Shown: positions 31,052-39,652 of the stretch, piece after piece | How the letters are laid out: the number at the start of each line of letters is the position of its first letter | Numbering within the stretch: the first letter of the stretch is position 1 | Virus record (IMG/VR): IMGVR_UViG_3300043427_003273 | Span: 1-64,000 of that record | DNA: 64,000 nucleotides | From: a virus | Reading direction: 5' to 3' (one strand) | The notes under the pieces: model-generated | Told to the model about the DNA's origin: nothing | Seen by the model: only the letters and a program-made list of their open reading frames with translations | The model's database searches: none | Translations under genes and position numbers: made by a program

Positions 31052-31564
31052 TTAGATCCATTCAGGTTTACGTTCTGGCATACGAAGATAATTAGATGCA
31101 ACCCAAGGTTTGGATGCGATATACATCTTGTAAGCAGTAAAAGTGTCAATGCTTGTGTCAAGTTTATACTCATCTGGCATAGCACGGGTAAATTCGGTTA
31201 CTTCAGTGATCTTCCCCTTAGGAAATAGATAATAAGCATCTACGAGTGTCTTGTAGCAGGAATGGGTTTTACCATAACGAAGGGAATATTCATCACAGAG
31301 ATTCATTCCATGTTTGATCAACCAGTAGGCATTATGGATACTTTCCAGTGCCCATTTAGTGCATGGGTGATTGCGAAATGCTCCTTTTTCAGTTTTGTAG
31401 GGTGTGTCATCGGACTTGTACAGTTGACCATACCCATGTCCCCATTTATCGGATGCAACGATAGAGAGCATTTGACAGCATTCCAGAGGCATCTTAACAA
31501 TATGCTTGTCAGGCAAACAGATAGCAGATTCTGCTGGCCAAGGAGAAGTCACAAAAATGTTCAT
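31052..31564 (-). CDS. conserved phage protein, 170 aa
   Basis: It begins MNIFVTSPWPAESAICLPDKHIVKMPLECC. This pattern (MNIF....P...A..L.DKHVVKM.LE..Q) recurs in phages and bacteria and is sometimes annotated as a pyrimidine-dimer glycosylase relative, but I see no T4 DenV-type active site (Thr2 with Glu23). Many His, Cys and Asp residues (DKH, CC, HPC, SC) suggest metal binding. It lies between gp45-side and gp44 genes, so a DNA-metabolism role is plausible. Function not established. Confidence 0.7.
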   Translation of the reverse strand: MNIFVTSPWPAESAICLPDKHIVKMPLECCQMLSIVASDKWGHGYGQLYKSDDTPYKTEKGAFRNHPCTKWALESIHNAYWLIKHGMNLCDEYSLRYGKTHSCYKTLVDAYYLFPKGKITEVTEFTRAMPDEYKLDTSIDTFTAYKMYIASKPWVASNYLRMPERKPEWI

Positions 31565-31779
31565 AATGAAAGTTCAATGATTTTAGAGGCATCGATGACT
31601 GAAAAGAATGCTTCCAGACCAACTACGTCCCATGCTCGTATCTTAACAGCAAATGGGATCATTGCCAAGTTCCCAATCAGTCGTGCAGTGCATCCAAATT
31701 TAACATCAACATAAAGAATAAGGAAGTATCCCACTATGAGTAGAATACTTCCCAAAATTCTAAGGACCGTAGATGTCAT
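31561..31779 (-). CDS. small two-helix membrane protein, 72 aa
   Basis: Two hydrophobic segments (about residues 5-26 and 34-45) in a protein of 72 residues, coupled by overlap to gene 45 upstream and to the 170-aa gene downstream. It is an unexpected membrane protein inside the replication operon. No family was recognised. Confidence 0.6.
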   Translation of the reverse strand: MTSTVLRILGSILLIVGYFLILYVDVKFGCTARLIGNLAMIPFAVKIRAWDVVGLEAFFSVIDASKIIELSL

Positions 31780-32441
31780 TCAAAAACTGAATCTGGTTCA
31801 AGGGCAACAAAATAAATTAAAGGAATATCTTTACTTTTAAATCTTGCTAGATTTTGTTTTGAAATAATAATTTCATATGACCCTGAAAGGATCTTAATAT
31901 TTTCAACCTTAAAGTTAAAGGTAAATTGAGAACTAGTTTCACCAACAATGATAGAAAAATCATTGGAAGTATCATTTTTTTTATCTCTTACTACCAGTTT
32001 AACTACTCCAGATTCACCAATTACAGACAAATCTGGAAGTTGATAAATTTTAGCAGCTTTAACAAGTTTATCAAGTTGAACCGTAGTTACCTCAAATTTA
32101 ACATCTTCACTTTTCAAAGCAAGAGATTTATCTGGAGGTGTAACGATTACGTTTTGATCGGCAAAGAAAAACTTGGACCTTGTTTTTCCCTCTTTAATTA
32201 CCACATAACCGTCATTGTCAAAATCAAGATCTGCATTTTTATGAAGATCCAATCCGTTCAAAAATTGAGGAAGATCATAGATGCCAAAATCTTTTGGAAA
32301 CTCTTCTTCAATTTCAGCCTCTGCAAAGATGTTTTTCATAACAGAAATAGTCCGAAGATTATTTCCACTTCTAAACAAAATAGACTGATTAATATTTGAA
32401 AAGTTTTTAAGAATTGTAATTGTTTTTTCAGAAAGTTTCAT
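31776..32441 (-). CDS. 45: DNA polymerase sliding clamp (T4 gp45), 221 aa
   Basis: I start at ATG 32441-32439 (MKLSEKTITILKNFSNINQS), as in T4; the frame is open 18 more codons inside the upstream gene. Length and the two-domain clamp pattern (DIPLIYFVALEPDSVFE at the end) fit gp45. The trimeric ring tethers gp43 to DNA, and in T4 it is also the mobile activator of late transcription together with gp55 and gp33. That agrees with the many late promoters in this window. Confidence 0.93.
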   Translation of the reverse strand: MKLSEKTITILKNFSNINQSILFRSGNNLRTISVMKNIFAEAEIEEEFPKDFGIYDLPQFLNGLDLHKNADLDFDNDGYVVIKEGKTRSKFFFADQNVIVTPPDKSLALKSEDVKFEVTTVQLDKLVKAAKIYQLPDLSVIGESGVVKLVVRDKKNDTSNDFSIIVGETSSQFTFNFKVENIKILSGSYEIIISKQNLARFKSKDIPLIYFVALEPDSVFE

Positions 32442-32979
32442 ACCGATCATTAACGTTTGTGTGGAATCCTGCGAAGTTGTACATAAGAATACCATAATGG
32501 ATAATCTTTAATGCGTCAAGCTTTGAAAAACCATTCTTTTTTCCAAACCTTGCTGAATATTTAATAAGATTATCTCTACAAAAAGGAACTCCATCACCAA
32601 TTGCTTCAATAATATCGAGAACCTGAACTTTAGATTCTTCCGATGTGTAATGTTGATGATAGGTACTTTTAATATATTCTTCAGCAGCCTTTAAAGTCTT
32701 ACCTTCATTAAATTTCCAAAAGTGTTCTTCTTTATTTTTTTCTTGGAAATTATATTTATTTTCAGGAATAGCAGTATTTTCTCCCTGTAAATTTTCAGAA
32801 GGATCTTGAATAATCAATTCTGGCATATTTGGATTCAAATTTGCCCACTGTGGTGGAGTTGAATAACATTCTGCACACCCAGATTCATCTGCATTAGATT
32901 GCTCCAAAAGAGCCCTAAGTTCTTCTGGAAGTTTTATGGGACTAGAAGAGTAATCCATCATTTTAGTTTTCTCACTCAT
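32428..32979 (-). CDS. DUF3310-like protein, 183 aa
   Basis: A low-complexity, acidic N-terminal half contains one Cys pair (CAEC near residue 35). The C-terminal part reads VQVLDIIEAIGDGVPFCRDN, LIKYSARFGKKNG, and DALKIIHYGILMYNF, which fits the DUF3310 pattern seen in phage proteins sometimes called nucleotide-kinase-like. It is the first gene after the promoter at 33026-33054 and overlaps the start of gene 45. Function unknown. Confidence 0.6.
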   Translation of the reverse strand: MSEKTKMMDYSSSPIKLPEELRALLEQSNADESGCAECYSTPPQWANLNPNMPELIIQDPSENLQGENTAIPENKYNFQEKNKEEHFWKFNEGKTLKAAEEYIKSTYHQHYTSEESKVQVLDIIEAIGDGVPFCRDNLIKYSARFGKKNGFSKLDALKIIHYGILMYNFAGFHTNVNDRYETF

Positions 32980-33004
32980 TTCAAAAATTTATTTAATTAA
33001 AACA

Positions 33005-33047
33005 AGGCTTGTTTAACCCTTTATCATGATAACACATAAACAAGCCT
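33005..33047. repeat. nested inverted repeat at the gene 45 operon promoter
   Basis: Perfect 11-bp arms AGGCTTGTTTA (33005-33015) and TAAACAAGCCT (33037-33047) are separated by 21 bases. In the centre lies the perfect palindrome TTATCATGATAA (33021-33032), which contains the -10 box. It may be an operator. It could also act as a hairpin terminator of the gene 46 transcript, because the following minus-strand bases are T-rich. Confidence 0.75.
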
Positions 33048-33054
33048 GTGTCAA
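33026..33054 (-). promoter_or_regulatory. sigma-70-like promoter of the gene 45-44-62-regA operon
   Basis: TTGACA (33054-33049) and TATCAT (33031-33026) are separated by exactly 17 bases on the minus strand. The first gene starts about 45 bases downstream. The boxes overlap the inverted repeat at 33005-33047. Confidence 0.75.
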
Positions 33055-33062
33055 AAGGACCT

Positions 33063-34772
33063 TTACCTTGGAATCGAAAACCCTTTAATCTTTTCAAATT
33101 TTATTACACTTTCAAATCTATCTTCCATACCAACTTTATGGGAGATTATAAAAATATTTGAATCTTTAACAATATACCTGATAATCTTAATGAATTCTTC
33201 CGTTCCATTCCCATCAAGAGAACTATCAAATACTTCATCCATGATTAGAAGGTTCGTATTTGTAGAGTTCTTAAACTTAGCAATTTCCCTCCAAGTAAAA
33301 AGAAGCGCTAAATCAATCCTCTGCCTTTCTCCTTCACTGAAAGATCCATAAGTAAAATCCTCATGAATGGGAGATTGAATTGTTTCATTAAACTCTTCAT
33401 CAAGAGAAAAATTAATATAGAAGTCCATCATTTGCAAGTATCTATTTACTTGCTGATTGATAAATGGTAAGTATTTTTTAATTATGGTTGTTTTTACACC
33501 AGAGTCTTTTAAAAGACCATAGCAAAAATCGTAGTATGAAATTGTTTTCTTCTTTTCGGACAATTCTTCAAAGACGTTATTTAATTTTTCTTTGAATTGA
33601 GCTAACTTCTCATGTTCAATATTCTCGTTTTCCAGGTTATTGGTAATTCTTTGAATTTCCTTTTCAAGATCTCCGATTCGTTTTTGGAATCCAGAGATTC
33701 TAAGATTATTTTGAGAAATTTCATGCGTTAGGTTAGTGACTTCTTTTGAAATTTTAAGAAAATGACTTTCTCTAATTTCTTCATCACGAATTGTCTGCTC
33801 AAGTTCTTCATAACCAGATTGCAGTTCTTTTGCCTTGTTTATGGCATCACTAATTCTATTTAATCTAAAAGATTCTTCTATATTTTGTGTGCAGGTAGGG
33901 CATACCGAATTATTACGGAAAAACTCATGCTCTTCAGTAATCGTTGCTACTTTTTGGGAGAGTTTCCCTTTGATCGAAGCAAGTTTTTTTAACTTATCTT
34001 TGGAACTAGATAAATCTTCCAGTTCTTTCGTGTATGAAAATATTTCTTCTTCGTACTTATTATTATATCCAAAGCAAACGTCCACTTGACTATTGATCAA
34101 ATTTATTTCTTTTTTGTTTTCTTTTATTTTAGTTTCACCTTCGTTTTGAATCTTTTGGATAAAATCTTCTTGCATTTCTACTTTATCCTTTAAAGAATCT
34201 TTTTTCAATTCCAAAGTTTTAACATCTTCTTTAATAGATTTAATTTTTTCCTTAACTAATGAATTCATAGTAGAAAAAACTTTAATATCCAAAAGATCTT
34301 CAATAACCTCTCTTCTACTTGAAGCATTCAATTGCATAAATGGAACAAAATTACTACTGCCAATAATCACAACTTGAGTGAATGTTTTGTAGTTCATTTT
34401 AAGAACTGTTTGCTCAAGCCATTTCTGCTGATCTGTAGACGAAGATTGTTGATCTAATTGAGTTCCGTTTCTTTCTATTACAAAAATGGAAGGTTTAATT
34501 CCTCTAATAATTTTCCAAGATACAGTTCCAATTTGAAATTCAATTTCAACAACACAGTCTTTTTCATTTGTAGAATTAATCAATTGAGATTTATTAATTC
34601 CACGAAATGATTTACCAAATAAAACAAAAGTAAGGGCATCCAAAAGAGTACTTTTTCCAGCACCATTTTGTCCAATTATAAGAGTTGTTTTATCTTTTAT
34701 CAGATCAATCTCAGTAAATTGATTTCCTGTACTGAGAAAATTCTTCCATTTAATTTTTTCAAATAAAATCAT
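33063..34772 (-). CDS. 46: recombination endonuclease ATPase subunit (T4 gp46, SbcC/Rad50-like), 569 aa
   Basis: Walker A GQNGAGKST (34-42), a long coiled-coil centre, a zinc-hook CPTC near residue 292, and the ABC signature FSEGERQRI near 476 with Walker B LLIMDEVFDSS identify the Rad50-type ATPase. With gp47 it resects DNA ends for recombination and degrades host DNA. It overlaps the DUF3110 gene by 14 bases. It is the last gene before the gene 45 promoter. Confidence 0.95.
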   Translation of the reverse strand: MILFEKIKWKNFLSTGNQFTEIDLIKDKTTLIIGQNGAGKSTLLDALTFVLFGKSFRGINKSQLINSTNEKDCVVEIEFQIGTVSWKIIRGIKPSIFVIERNGTQLDQQSSSTDQQKWLEQTVLKMNYKTFTQVVIIGSSNFVPFMQLNASSRREVIEDLLDIKVFSTMNSLVKEKIKSIKEDVKTLELKKDSLKDKVEMQEDFIQKIQNEGETKIKENKKEINLINSQVDVCFGYNNKYEEEIFSYTKELEDLSSSKDKLKKLASIKGKLSQKVATITEEHEFFRNNSVCPTCTQNIEESFRLNRISDAINKAKELQSGYEELEQTIRDEEIRESHFLKISKEVTNLTHEISQNNLRISGFQKRIGDLEKEIQRITNNLENENIEHEKLAQFKEKLNNVFEELSEKKKTISYYDFCYGLLKDSGVKTTIIKKYLPFINQQVNRYLQMMDFYINFSLDEEFNETIQSPIHEDFTYGSFSEGERQRIDLALLFTWREIAKFKNSTNTNLLIMDEVFDSSLDGNGTEEFIKIIRYIVKDSNIFIISHKVGMEDRFESVIKFEKIKGFSIPR

Positions 34773-35034
34773 TATCTTCTTCTGGCGGAATTACAAAATC
34801 ATATTCAGTGAAAACGGAATATTCATATCCATGCTGTTTGCAAGCAGATATTATCGTATCATCATCAACTTCAATTACATTCATGGTAGGATATCCCCTT
34901 TGCTCTTCTAACATCATAGCAAATCTCATTGCATCATCTTCTTCTTCAAAAATGTATAGTACATGATCACCATCTTCATTAGATACAGAATAAGCTCCTG
35001 CCTCTTCTTTTCCATCAATAGTAATAATATACAT
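34759..35034 (-). CDS. DUF3110 family protein, 91 aa
   Basis: The order VLYIFEEEDDAMRFAMMLEEQ, PTMNVIEVD and ACKQHGYEYSVF matches DUF3110, a small protein family of cyanobacteria and their phages (each string under 21 residues). Its function is unknown. It is inserted between genes 47 and 46, which are adjacent in most T4-like gene orders, and overlaps gene 46. It is probably host-derived. Confidence 0.7.
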   Translation of the reverse strand: MYIITIDGKEEAGAYSVSNEDGDHVLYIFEEEDDAMRFAMMLEEQRGYPTMNVIEVDDDTIISACKQHGYEYSVFTEYDFVIPPEEDNDFI

Positions 35035-35035
35035 C

Positions 35036-36076
35036 TTAAACCATTTCGCAGGATTCCTGATAGAGATCTTTTATAATATTTTTAAGTATTGATTTGTCCA
35101 TATTAGTTTCAGATTCCTGAATATATCTATCTAAAATACAAATTGTATTTTCCGATTCGATCTCTTCAAATTCTTCTGAAATATCAAATTCAAAATTTTC
35201 TATTATTTTAACTTCAGATACATTTGAAGAATATAATTTATCTAAAAATTTTTCAAAATTAAGTTGATTGGATTTAGTTTTAACAACTACTTTAACAATT
35301 TTATTTTCATAATTTGAAAAATTAAATCCTTCAATTGGAGTATCCTCGTAATTAACGATTTCAAAAATATTATAAGGATTATCTACATGAACATGTTCAA
35401 GGGTTTCTGTATCTAAAATAGTAAATCCCCTTGTATCATTTACATCTGTCCAATAAATTTCATAAGGATTTCCCAAATAATAAATTCTTCCATCAGTAGA
35501 TCTAGTGTGATAGTGTCCCGAATAAACACGTTTAAACTTTTCAAATAGTTTGCTTTCTAAACCATGCTCCATGATGATTTGTCGATTAACTCTAAATCCT
35601 GCAAATTCAAGGTGGCCCATCACACATTTACATGTGGTCTTTTTAATATGATCTAAAGTTTTTTTCTCATTTTCTTCATTAATCCAAGGCAACAATAAAA
35701 CTTTAAGATTTTCAAGTTTAATTTCTGTCGGATCGGAATAAATTTTAACGTTTGAGTATTCTCTCAAAAGTAGATCAACTGCATTAACTTGATTTGTATT
35801 TTTATAATAAGCAGTATGATTTCCAACGATAGTATGAACTTGAATGCCCATTTCACTGAGTCGATCATAATAGTGATTTTTTGCCCAGGAAAGTGCAGAG
35901 AAATCTATTCCCTTTCGACTATCAAAAGTATCACCCATATCAACTACAGTAGTGATACTTTCTTCTTCCAATTTGGGGAAAAAAATATTATTATAAAAAT
36001 TTAAAAAATGATCATGAAATAATTTGGAATTTTTTCTTGCTCCAAAATGTTGATCAGTAATAATTGCTACTTTCAT
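35036..36076 (-). CDS. 47: recombination endonuclease nuclease subunit (T4 gp47, SbcD/Mre11-like), 346 aa
   Basis: Metallophosphoesterase motifs are in order: DQHFGAR (8-14), DMGDTFDSR, GNHTAYY, GHLEFAG and SGHYHTR. With gp46 it forms the Mre11/Rad50-type complex. It begins directly after gene 55 (ends at 36077), so sigma factor and recombination genes are co-transcribed. Confidence 0.95.
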   Translation of the reverse strand: MKVAIITDQHFGARKNSKLFHDHFLNFYNNIFFPKLEEESITTVVDMGDTFDSRKGIDFSALSWAKNHYYDRLSEMGIQVHTIVGNHTAYYKNTNQVNAVDLLLREYSNVKIYSDPTEIKLENLKVLLLPWINEENEKKTLDHIKKTTCKCVMGHLEFAGFRVNRQIIMEHGLESKLFEKFKRVYSGHYHTRSTDGRIYYLGNPYEIYWTDVNDTRGFTILDTETLEHVHVDNPYNIFEIVNYEDTPIEGFNFSNYENKIVKVVVKTKSNQLNFEKFLDKLYSSNVSEVKIIENFEFDISEEFEEIESENTICILDRYIQESETNMDKSILKNIIKDLYQESCEMV

Positions 36077-36580
36077 TCAGTTGCGAAGTTTGGAGTGAAC
36101 AGAGTCTTTGATCGAATTATAGTCGCTGTAGTTAACTCCGTCAATACTTGAGTCGTCATGAAACACTTCATCATATCCAGTGCGTTCAAGAATTTTATTT
36201 TTAATCTCTAACTGACGTTTTTCTCTTTGAATTCTTCTCAAAAATGCATAGTGAATAATCTGAGTAAAATATGCAAATGGATTTGTTGATTTTTCTGGAT
36301 TAAAATTGTGAATATATTGGACACAATTTTCAATGCCGTCAGAAATCATATCATCCTTAAAGATATAATTGACAAAATTGGGTTTAAAGGATAAATGAGT
36401 TGCGATCTTTAAAAAACACTCGCCAATATAATTTGTTATCTGTGGTTTTGGATCTCCCCTTTCCTCTGCTTCAACAATTCGTCTTTTATACTCCACTAAA
36501 GCTTCCAGAAAATCTTTATTATTTACATAATGTATAGATTTTTTTCTTTTGTTAGTCATTGAATCTACAGAAATTACCAT
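36077..36580 (-). CDS. 55: late sigma factor (T4 gp55), 167 aa
   Basis: The sequence fits gp55: YIGECFLKIATHLSFKPNF, DDMISDGIENCVQYIHNF and STNPFAYFTQIIHYAFLRRI correspond to sigma region 2. gp55 directs host RNA polymerase to TATAAATA late promoters, which are abundant in this window. The first ATG (36580) is used; a second ATG seven codons in (36559) is an alternative. It is the first gene downstream of an early-type promoter. Confidence 0.93.
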   Translation of the reverse strand: MVISVDSMTNKRKKSIHYVNNKDFLEALVEYKRRIVEAEERGDPKPQITNYIGECFLKIATHLSFKPNFVNYIFKDDMISDGIENCVQYIHNFNPEKSTNPFAYFTQIIHYAFLRRIQREKRQLEIKNKILERTGYDEVFHDDSSIDGVNYSDYNSIKDSVHSKLRN

Positions 36581-36616
36581 AAAAATATTTGATATAATAT
36601 GTAGACATTATAACAT

Positions 36617-36646
36617 TTTATAGTCAATTACACAACAACTTGACAA
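36617..36646 (-). promoter_or_regulatory. sigma-70-like promoter of gene 55
   Basis: TTGTCA (36646-36641) and TATAAA (36622-36617) are 18 bases apart on the minus strand, about 35 bases before the gene 55 start. The rest of the 129-base gap up to 36709 holds no gene that I can see. Confidence 0.55.
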
Positions 36647-36709
36647 GACCCCCAAAAAATGTCTATAATGGGTTTGTCACCTTTTGAGATAATTATATTC
36701 TATTAATAC

Positions 36710-37099
36710 TTAGTATTTTTTATATATTTTTTCCAATAAAACTTTAGCATCATTTATGTTACTGATATAACCCATCTTTCTAGTAACATTAATCTTATTA
36801 TTTTTTATATTATTAAAACTTTTAACAAAAGATTGATGTATTTTTATAATTTCAATATCATTTGTTTCAGATATTGTAATTACCTTTTCCATGTTTAAGA
36901 TGAACATGTCTTCTTTTGTTGTTTTTATCCATGGTTCAACTTTATATCCAGTCATTCCATTTCTAGATTTTACTTCGGTAAGAGTAATTGGATTTGTAAT
37001 TAATAAATTAATACTGCCATTTTCTTCACATGGCATTACTCTTGCGAATATTTCTTCCCCACTAATTAATTTTATTGAAGCATAAAAATCATCTTCCAT
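36710..37099 (-). CDS. Sm-like small beta-barrel protein, 129 aa
   Basis: The N-terminus ASIKLISGEEIFARVMPCEE fits the Sm-like strand-turn-strand, followed by LLITNPITLTEV, YKVEPWIKTT and a later strand. A C-terminal helical extension rich in Lys and Asn is specific to this copy. It ends 130 bases before gene 55 and follows uvsW by one base. Related to genes at 26.8, 27.1 and 29.8 kb. Confidence 0.65.
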   Translation of the reverse strand: MEDDFYASIKLISGEEIFARVMPCEENGSINLLITNPITLTEVKSRNGMTGYKVEPWIKTTKEDMFILNMEKVITISETNDIEIIKIHQSFVKSFNNIKNNKINVTRKMGYISNINDAKVLLEKIYKKY

Positions 37100-37100
37100 G

Positions 37101-38567
37101 CTAACTTCCTCCGATATTAATTGGTATTATTTCATAGTTAAAATCTTCTTCGACGTAAATTTTAATTCTTTCTATAAAATGATTTAATGTATAATTTTTT
37201 CTTGAATTGTATGTAGTGTCATCTGCAATATCATACAGGGTTGCTTTATCTTTATTTTTACCCTTTCTTAAAACCCTTCCAATGCTTTGAAGATTTCTTA
37301 TTCTAGATTTACTAGGTGATGCAAAGATTATATTATGGAGTCTTTTTATAGAAATTCCAGTACTAAAAACTCCATAAGAAGCAACAATTATTGCATTATC
37401 TTCTTTTTCGGTAATTTGCCGTATTGCTTCTCTTTCTTCAGCATCAACTCCACCATGAACAAAGAAGACTTTTCTATTATCTTCTTTACGACTATTTATT
37501 AAATCAAATAATATCTGCCCATGAGTTTCTACTCTAGAAAATAATACAAGAGTATTTCCTTTTAAACTCAATGCAAGATTTCTTATAAATTTATTTCTTT
37601 TATCATTTGTGATAAGAAATTGAATTTCATCTTCATAAGTATCAAATTTTTGAGGTTTATGTTTAAGAAGTAAGCAATTAATGTCCAACTGAGATGCTCT
37701 TCCCTTTTCAATCATCTCAGATGTTCCAATAGTTTTATATTGTGGACCAAATAATCCACAAACAACCCATTCATGAGTATTACTTCCAGATAAAGTTCCA
37801 GTAAATCCAAATCTATATTTTGCATTATGGCACTTTTTCATAATATCAATTAAAGATTTAGATTTAGCAGTATGAGCTTCATCTACAATCACACAGTCAT
37901 AATTTTCAAAGAAACTCTTCGGTAAAGTATATAAAGATTGCCATGTAGAAAGAGTAACGGGCATATCTGTATGCTTTTCTCTGCCAGAATAAATTAAATG
38001 GCAATTATTTTCAGCATCCCATCCATAGTCACTGAAGTCATTAAACATTTGACGAACAAGTGATGTAGTTGGAAAAACAATAAGAATCTTTTTTCCCTTT
38101 GCGACATAATATCTTATGATTGAATAAATCATAAGAGATTTGCCCGATGCAGTTGGACTTAATATGAGTTTTCTATTGTATCTCAGGCACTCATAGACAC
38201 CGTTTATTTGATAGTCATATGGATCATGACTACAAATAGATTTCATGTACTCTGTAACCCCTTCTGGGCATATCTCCTCATTTACTTCAAAGGGAAGTCC
38301 ATAATACTTGTTTTCCTTAAAAGTATAATCATAATTATACGTTTTTAGTTTAGCAACAACTTTATCCAGAAGACCAGCATACACTTCTCCAGTATGCGTA
38401 CTTAATAATCTAATTTTTCCATCCCAATGTTTATTTCTCATATGTGGCATAAACTTTGCCCCTTCTACATCAAATGTAAAATGAGGTTCAAGTTCATACA
38501 AAACATGAGGTTCACATTCTAATTTAATGTAAACCTCATTCTTTTTAGTGATTGCCACATCAGTCAT
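37101..38567 (-). CDS. uvsW: UvsW helicase, 488 aa
   Basis: Superfamily 2 helicase with Walker A SPTASGKSL near residue 134, DEAH box VIVDEAHT near 224, motif III FTGTL, and motif VI IGRVLRKGKNKD. T4 UvsW unwinds R-loops and branched DNA, ending origin replication and promoting recombination. Its place beside uvsY and near 46/47/55 fits this. The N-terminal domain about residues 1-110 matches the T4 layout. Confidence 0.95.
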   Translation of the reverse strand: MTDVAITKKNEVYIKLECEPHVLYELEPHFTFDVEGAKFMPHMRNKHWDGKIRLLSTHTGEVYAGLLDKVVAKLKTYNYDYTFKENKYYGLPFEVNEEICPEGVTEYMKSICSHDPYDYQINGVYECLRYNRKLILSPTASGKSLMIYSIIRYYVAKGKKILIVFPTTSLVRQMFNDFSDYGWDAENNCHLIYSGREKHTDMPVTLSTWQSLYTLPKSFFENYDCVIVDEAHTAKSKSLIDIMKKCHNAKYRFGFTGTLSGSNTHEWVVCGLFGPQYKTIGTSEMIEKGRASQLDINCLLLKHKPQKFDTYEDEIQFLITNDKRNKFIRNLALSLKGNTLVLFSRVETHGQILFDLINSRKEDNRKVFFVHGGVDAEEREAIRQITEKEDNAIIVASYGVFSTGISIKRLHNIIFASPSKSRIRNLQSIGRVLRKGKNKDKATLYDIADDTTYNSRKNYTLNHFIERIKIYVEEDFNYEIIPINIGGS

Positions 38568-38600
38568 AAAGTATTGCTATAACTGATATATTTAGTTTTA

Positions 38601-39038
38601 TTACCCCAACCCACTCATAAATTTTTGATACTCGATTGCATTTTTAATTTGATAAGTGCGATTGTGAATTGTCTTAATTATGTCTTCAAGATAACGAAGC
38701 ATAATATCATAGTATTCTACTTTGAGTGAAACTTGAGCAAGTGTTTCATCCGCATCCAAATATTGCCGTAGAGTATCTTTGTCACGGATTTTTTTAGGGA
38801 ATGGATTCTCCACATACTCATCAGGATCTGCTTTTCCAGAATAATACTCATGGCGGTCTTTTCTCACACTTCTTTTTTTATTTTCTGCGTTTGTTCTGAG
38901 AATTGTTACTTTATTGTATAAATCAAAATATTTTGCATGTAACACTGGAATATTTAAAGATTCCGTGTGAAGATTATCTATATCTATTTTTGAATCTTTT
39001 TCCCACATCGATTGTATAATATCTAAGTCAATTGCCAC
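38601..39038 (-). CDS. uvsY: UvsY recombination mediator, 145 aa
   Basis: Matches UvsY by size and by HEYYSGKADPDEY and the following LS.D-type helix (DADETLAQVSLKVEYYDIML), ending in a helix with IKNAIEYQKFMSG. UvsY helps load UvsX onto gp32-covered ssDNA. It follows a tail-tube-like gene by six bases, so it may also be expressed late. Confidence 0.9.
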   Translation of the reverse strand: MAIDLDIIQSMWEKDSKIDIDNLHTESLNIPVLHAKYFDLYNKVTILRTNAENKKRSVRKDRHEYYSGKADPDEYVENPFPKKIRDKDTLRQYLDADETLAQVSLKVEYYDIMLRYLEDIIKTIHNRTYQIKNAIEYQKFMSGLG

Positions 39039-39044
39039 AATAAT

Positions 39045-39617
39045 TTAACTCCATCTTTTTGGTAAATGATTTCCTTTATCATCAGTAATATTATACATCA
39101 TATACTTAAAACTTACTGTAGATGTAAAATATTCCTCACTAGTATTTGTAGCATCAAATTGAAGTTCTGATAATCTATATGGAAACATTCTTCTAAAAAT
39201 AACTTGATAGTTTACATTCAAATTGCTGTTCAATATAAACAATGTTCCATCAGAATATAGATTCATTTCACCACCACTATTCACAGAATAATTATTAGGA
39301 TCTGTTTGATAGTCATATATTTGAGCTAAAGACTCTGGAAATCCAAGACCCCTCATCCAGTTTTGTATTTCCATATAGTTTTGAAGATCTTCATCTACAA
39401 TAAAATCCAACTCAAAATCTTCAAAAACCATATTGTCTCCAGGGACTGGAATTGGATTTGTCAGATATTGGGAATGATTTGCAACTCCTAAAGTTATTCC
39501 TGGAATTACTGCCTTATTTGCTAAAAATGATGTCTTGGGGGCACGACTTAAACTAAATCTAAAGCCAGTACTTGAAAGATAATTTCTATTTTCTAGTTGC
39601 CCTCTTCTAGTTGCCAT
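39045..39617 (-). CDS. tail-tube-fold structural protein, 190 aa
   Basis: The middle FEDFELDFIVDEDLQNYMEI and WMRGLGFPESL, preceded by VIPGITLG and N..PIPVPGD, is the pattern of tail-tube or baseplate-tube proteins. It is similar in style to gp19 at 45.5-46.3 kb but distinct, so it may be a tube initiator such as gp54-like or another tube-fold protein. A late promoter lies 28 bases upstream, unlike the recombination genes that follow. Confidence 0.7.
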   Translation of the reverse strand: MATRRGQLENRNYLSSTGFRFSLSRAPKTSFLANKAVIPGITLGVANHSQYLTNPIPVPGDNMVFEDFELDFIVDEDLQNYMEIQNWMRGLGFPESLAQIYDYQTDPNNYSVNSGGEMNLYSDGTLFILNSNLNVNYQVIFRRMFPYRLSELQFDATNTSEEYFTSTVSFKYMMYNITDDKGNHLPKRWS

Positions 39618-39644
39618 TGATAATTTTTTTCTTTCTTATCAGAC

Positions 39645-39652
39645 TATTTATT
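39645..39652 (-). promoter_or_regulatory. late promoter AATAAATA
   Basis: AATAAATA on the minus strand, 28 bases before the tail-tube-like gene; it overlaps the end of the 31-aa gene. Confidence 0.65.

Noticed and set aside
31052-31564. T4 endonuclease V (DenV) assignment for the 170-aa gene
   Set aside because: The DenV N-terminal Thr and catalytic Glu pattern is not present; only a loosely annotated family resemblance remains.
32442-32495. Longer gene 45 start
   Set aside because: The additional 18 codons lie inside the previous gene and do not resemble clamp N-termini; MKLSEKT matches T4 gp45.
36611-36630. TTGACT close to TATAAT near gene 55 as a promoter
   Set aside because: The spacing is only nine bases; the TTGTCA/TATAAA pair with 18-base spacing is a better fit.
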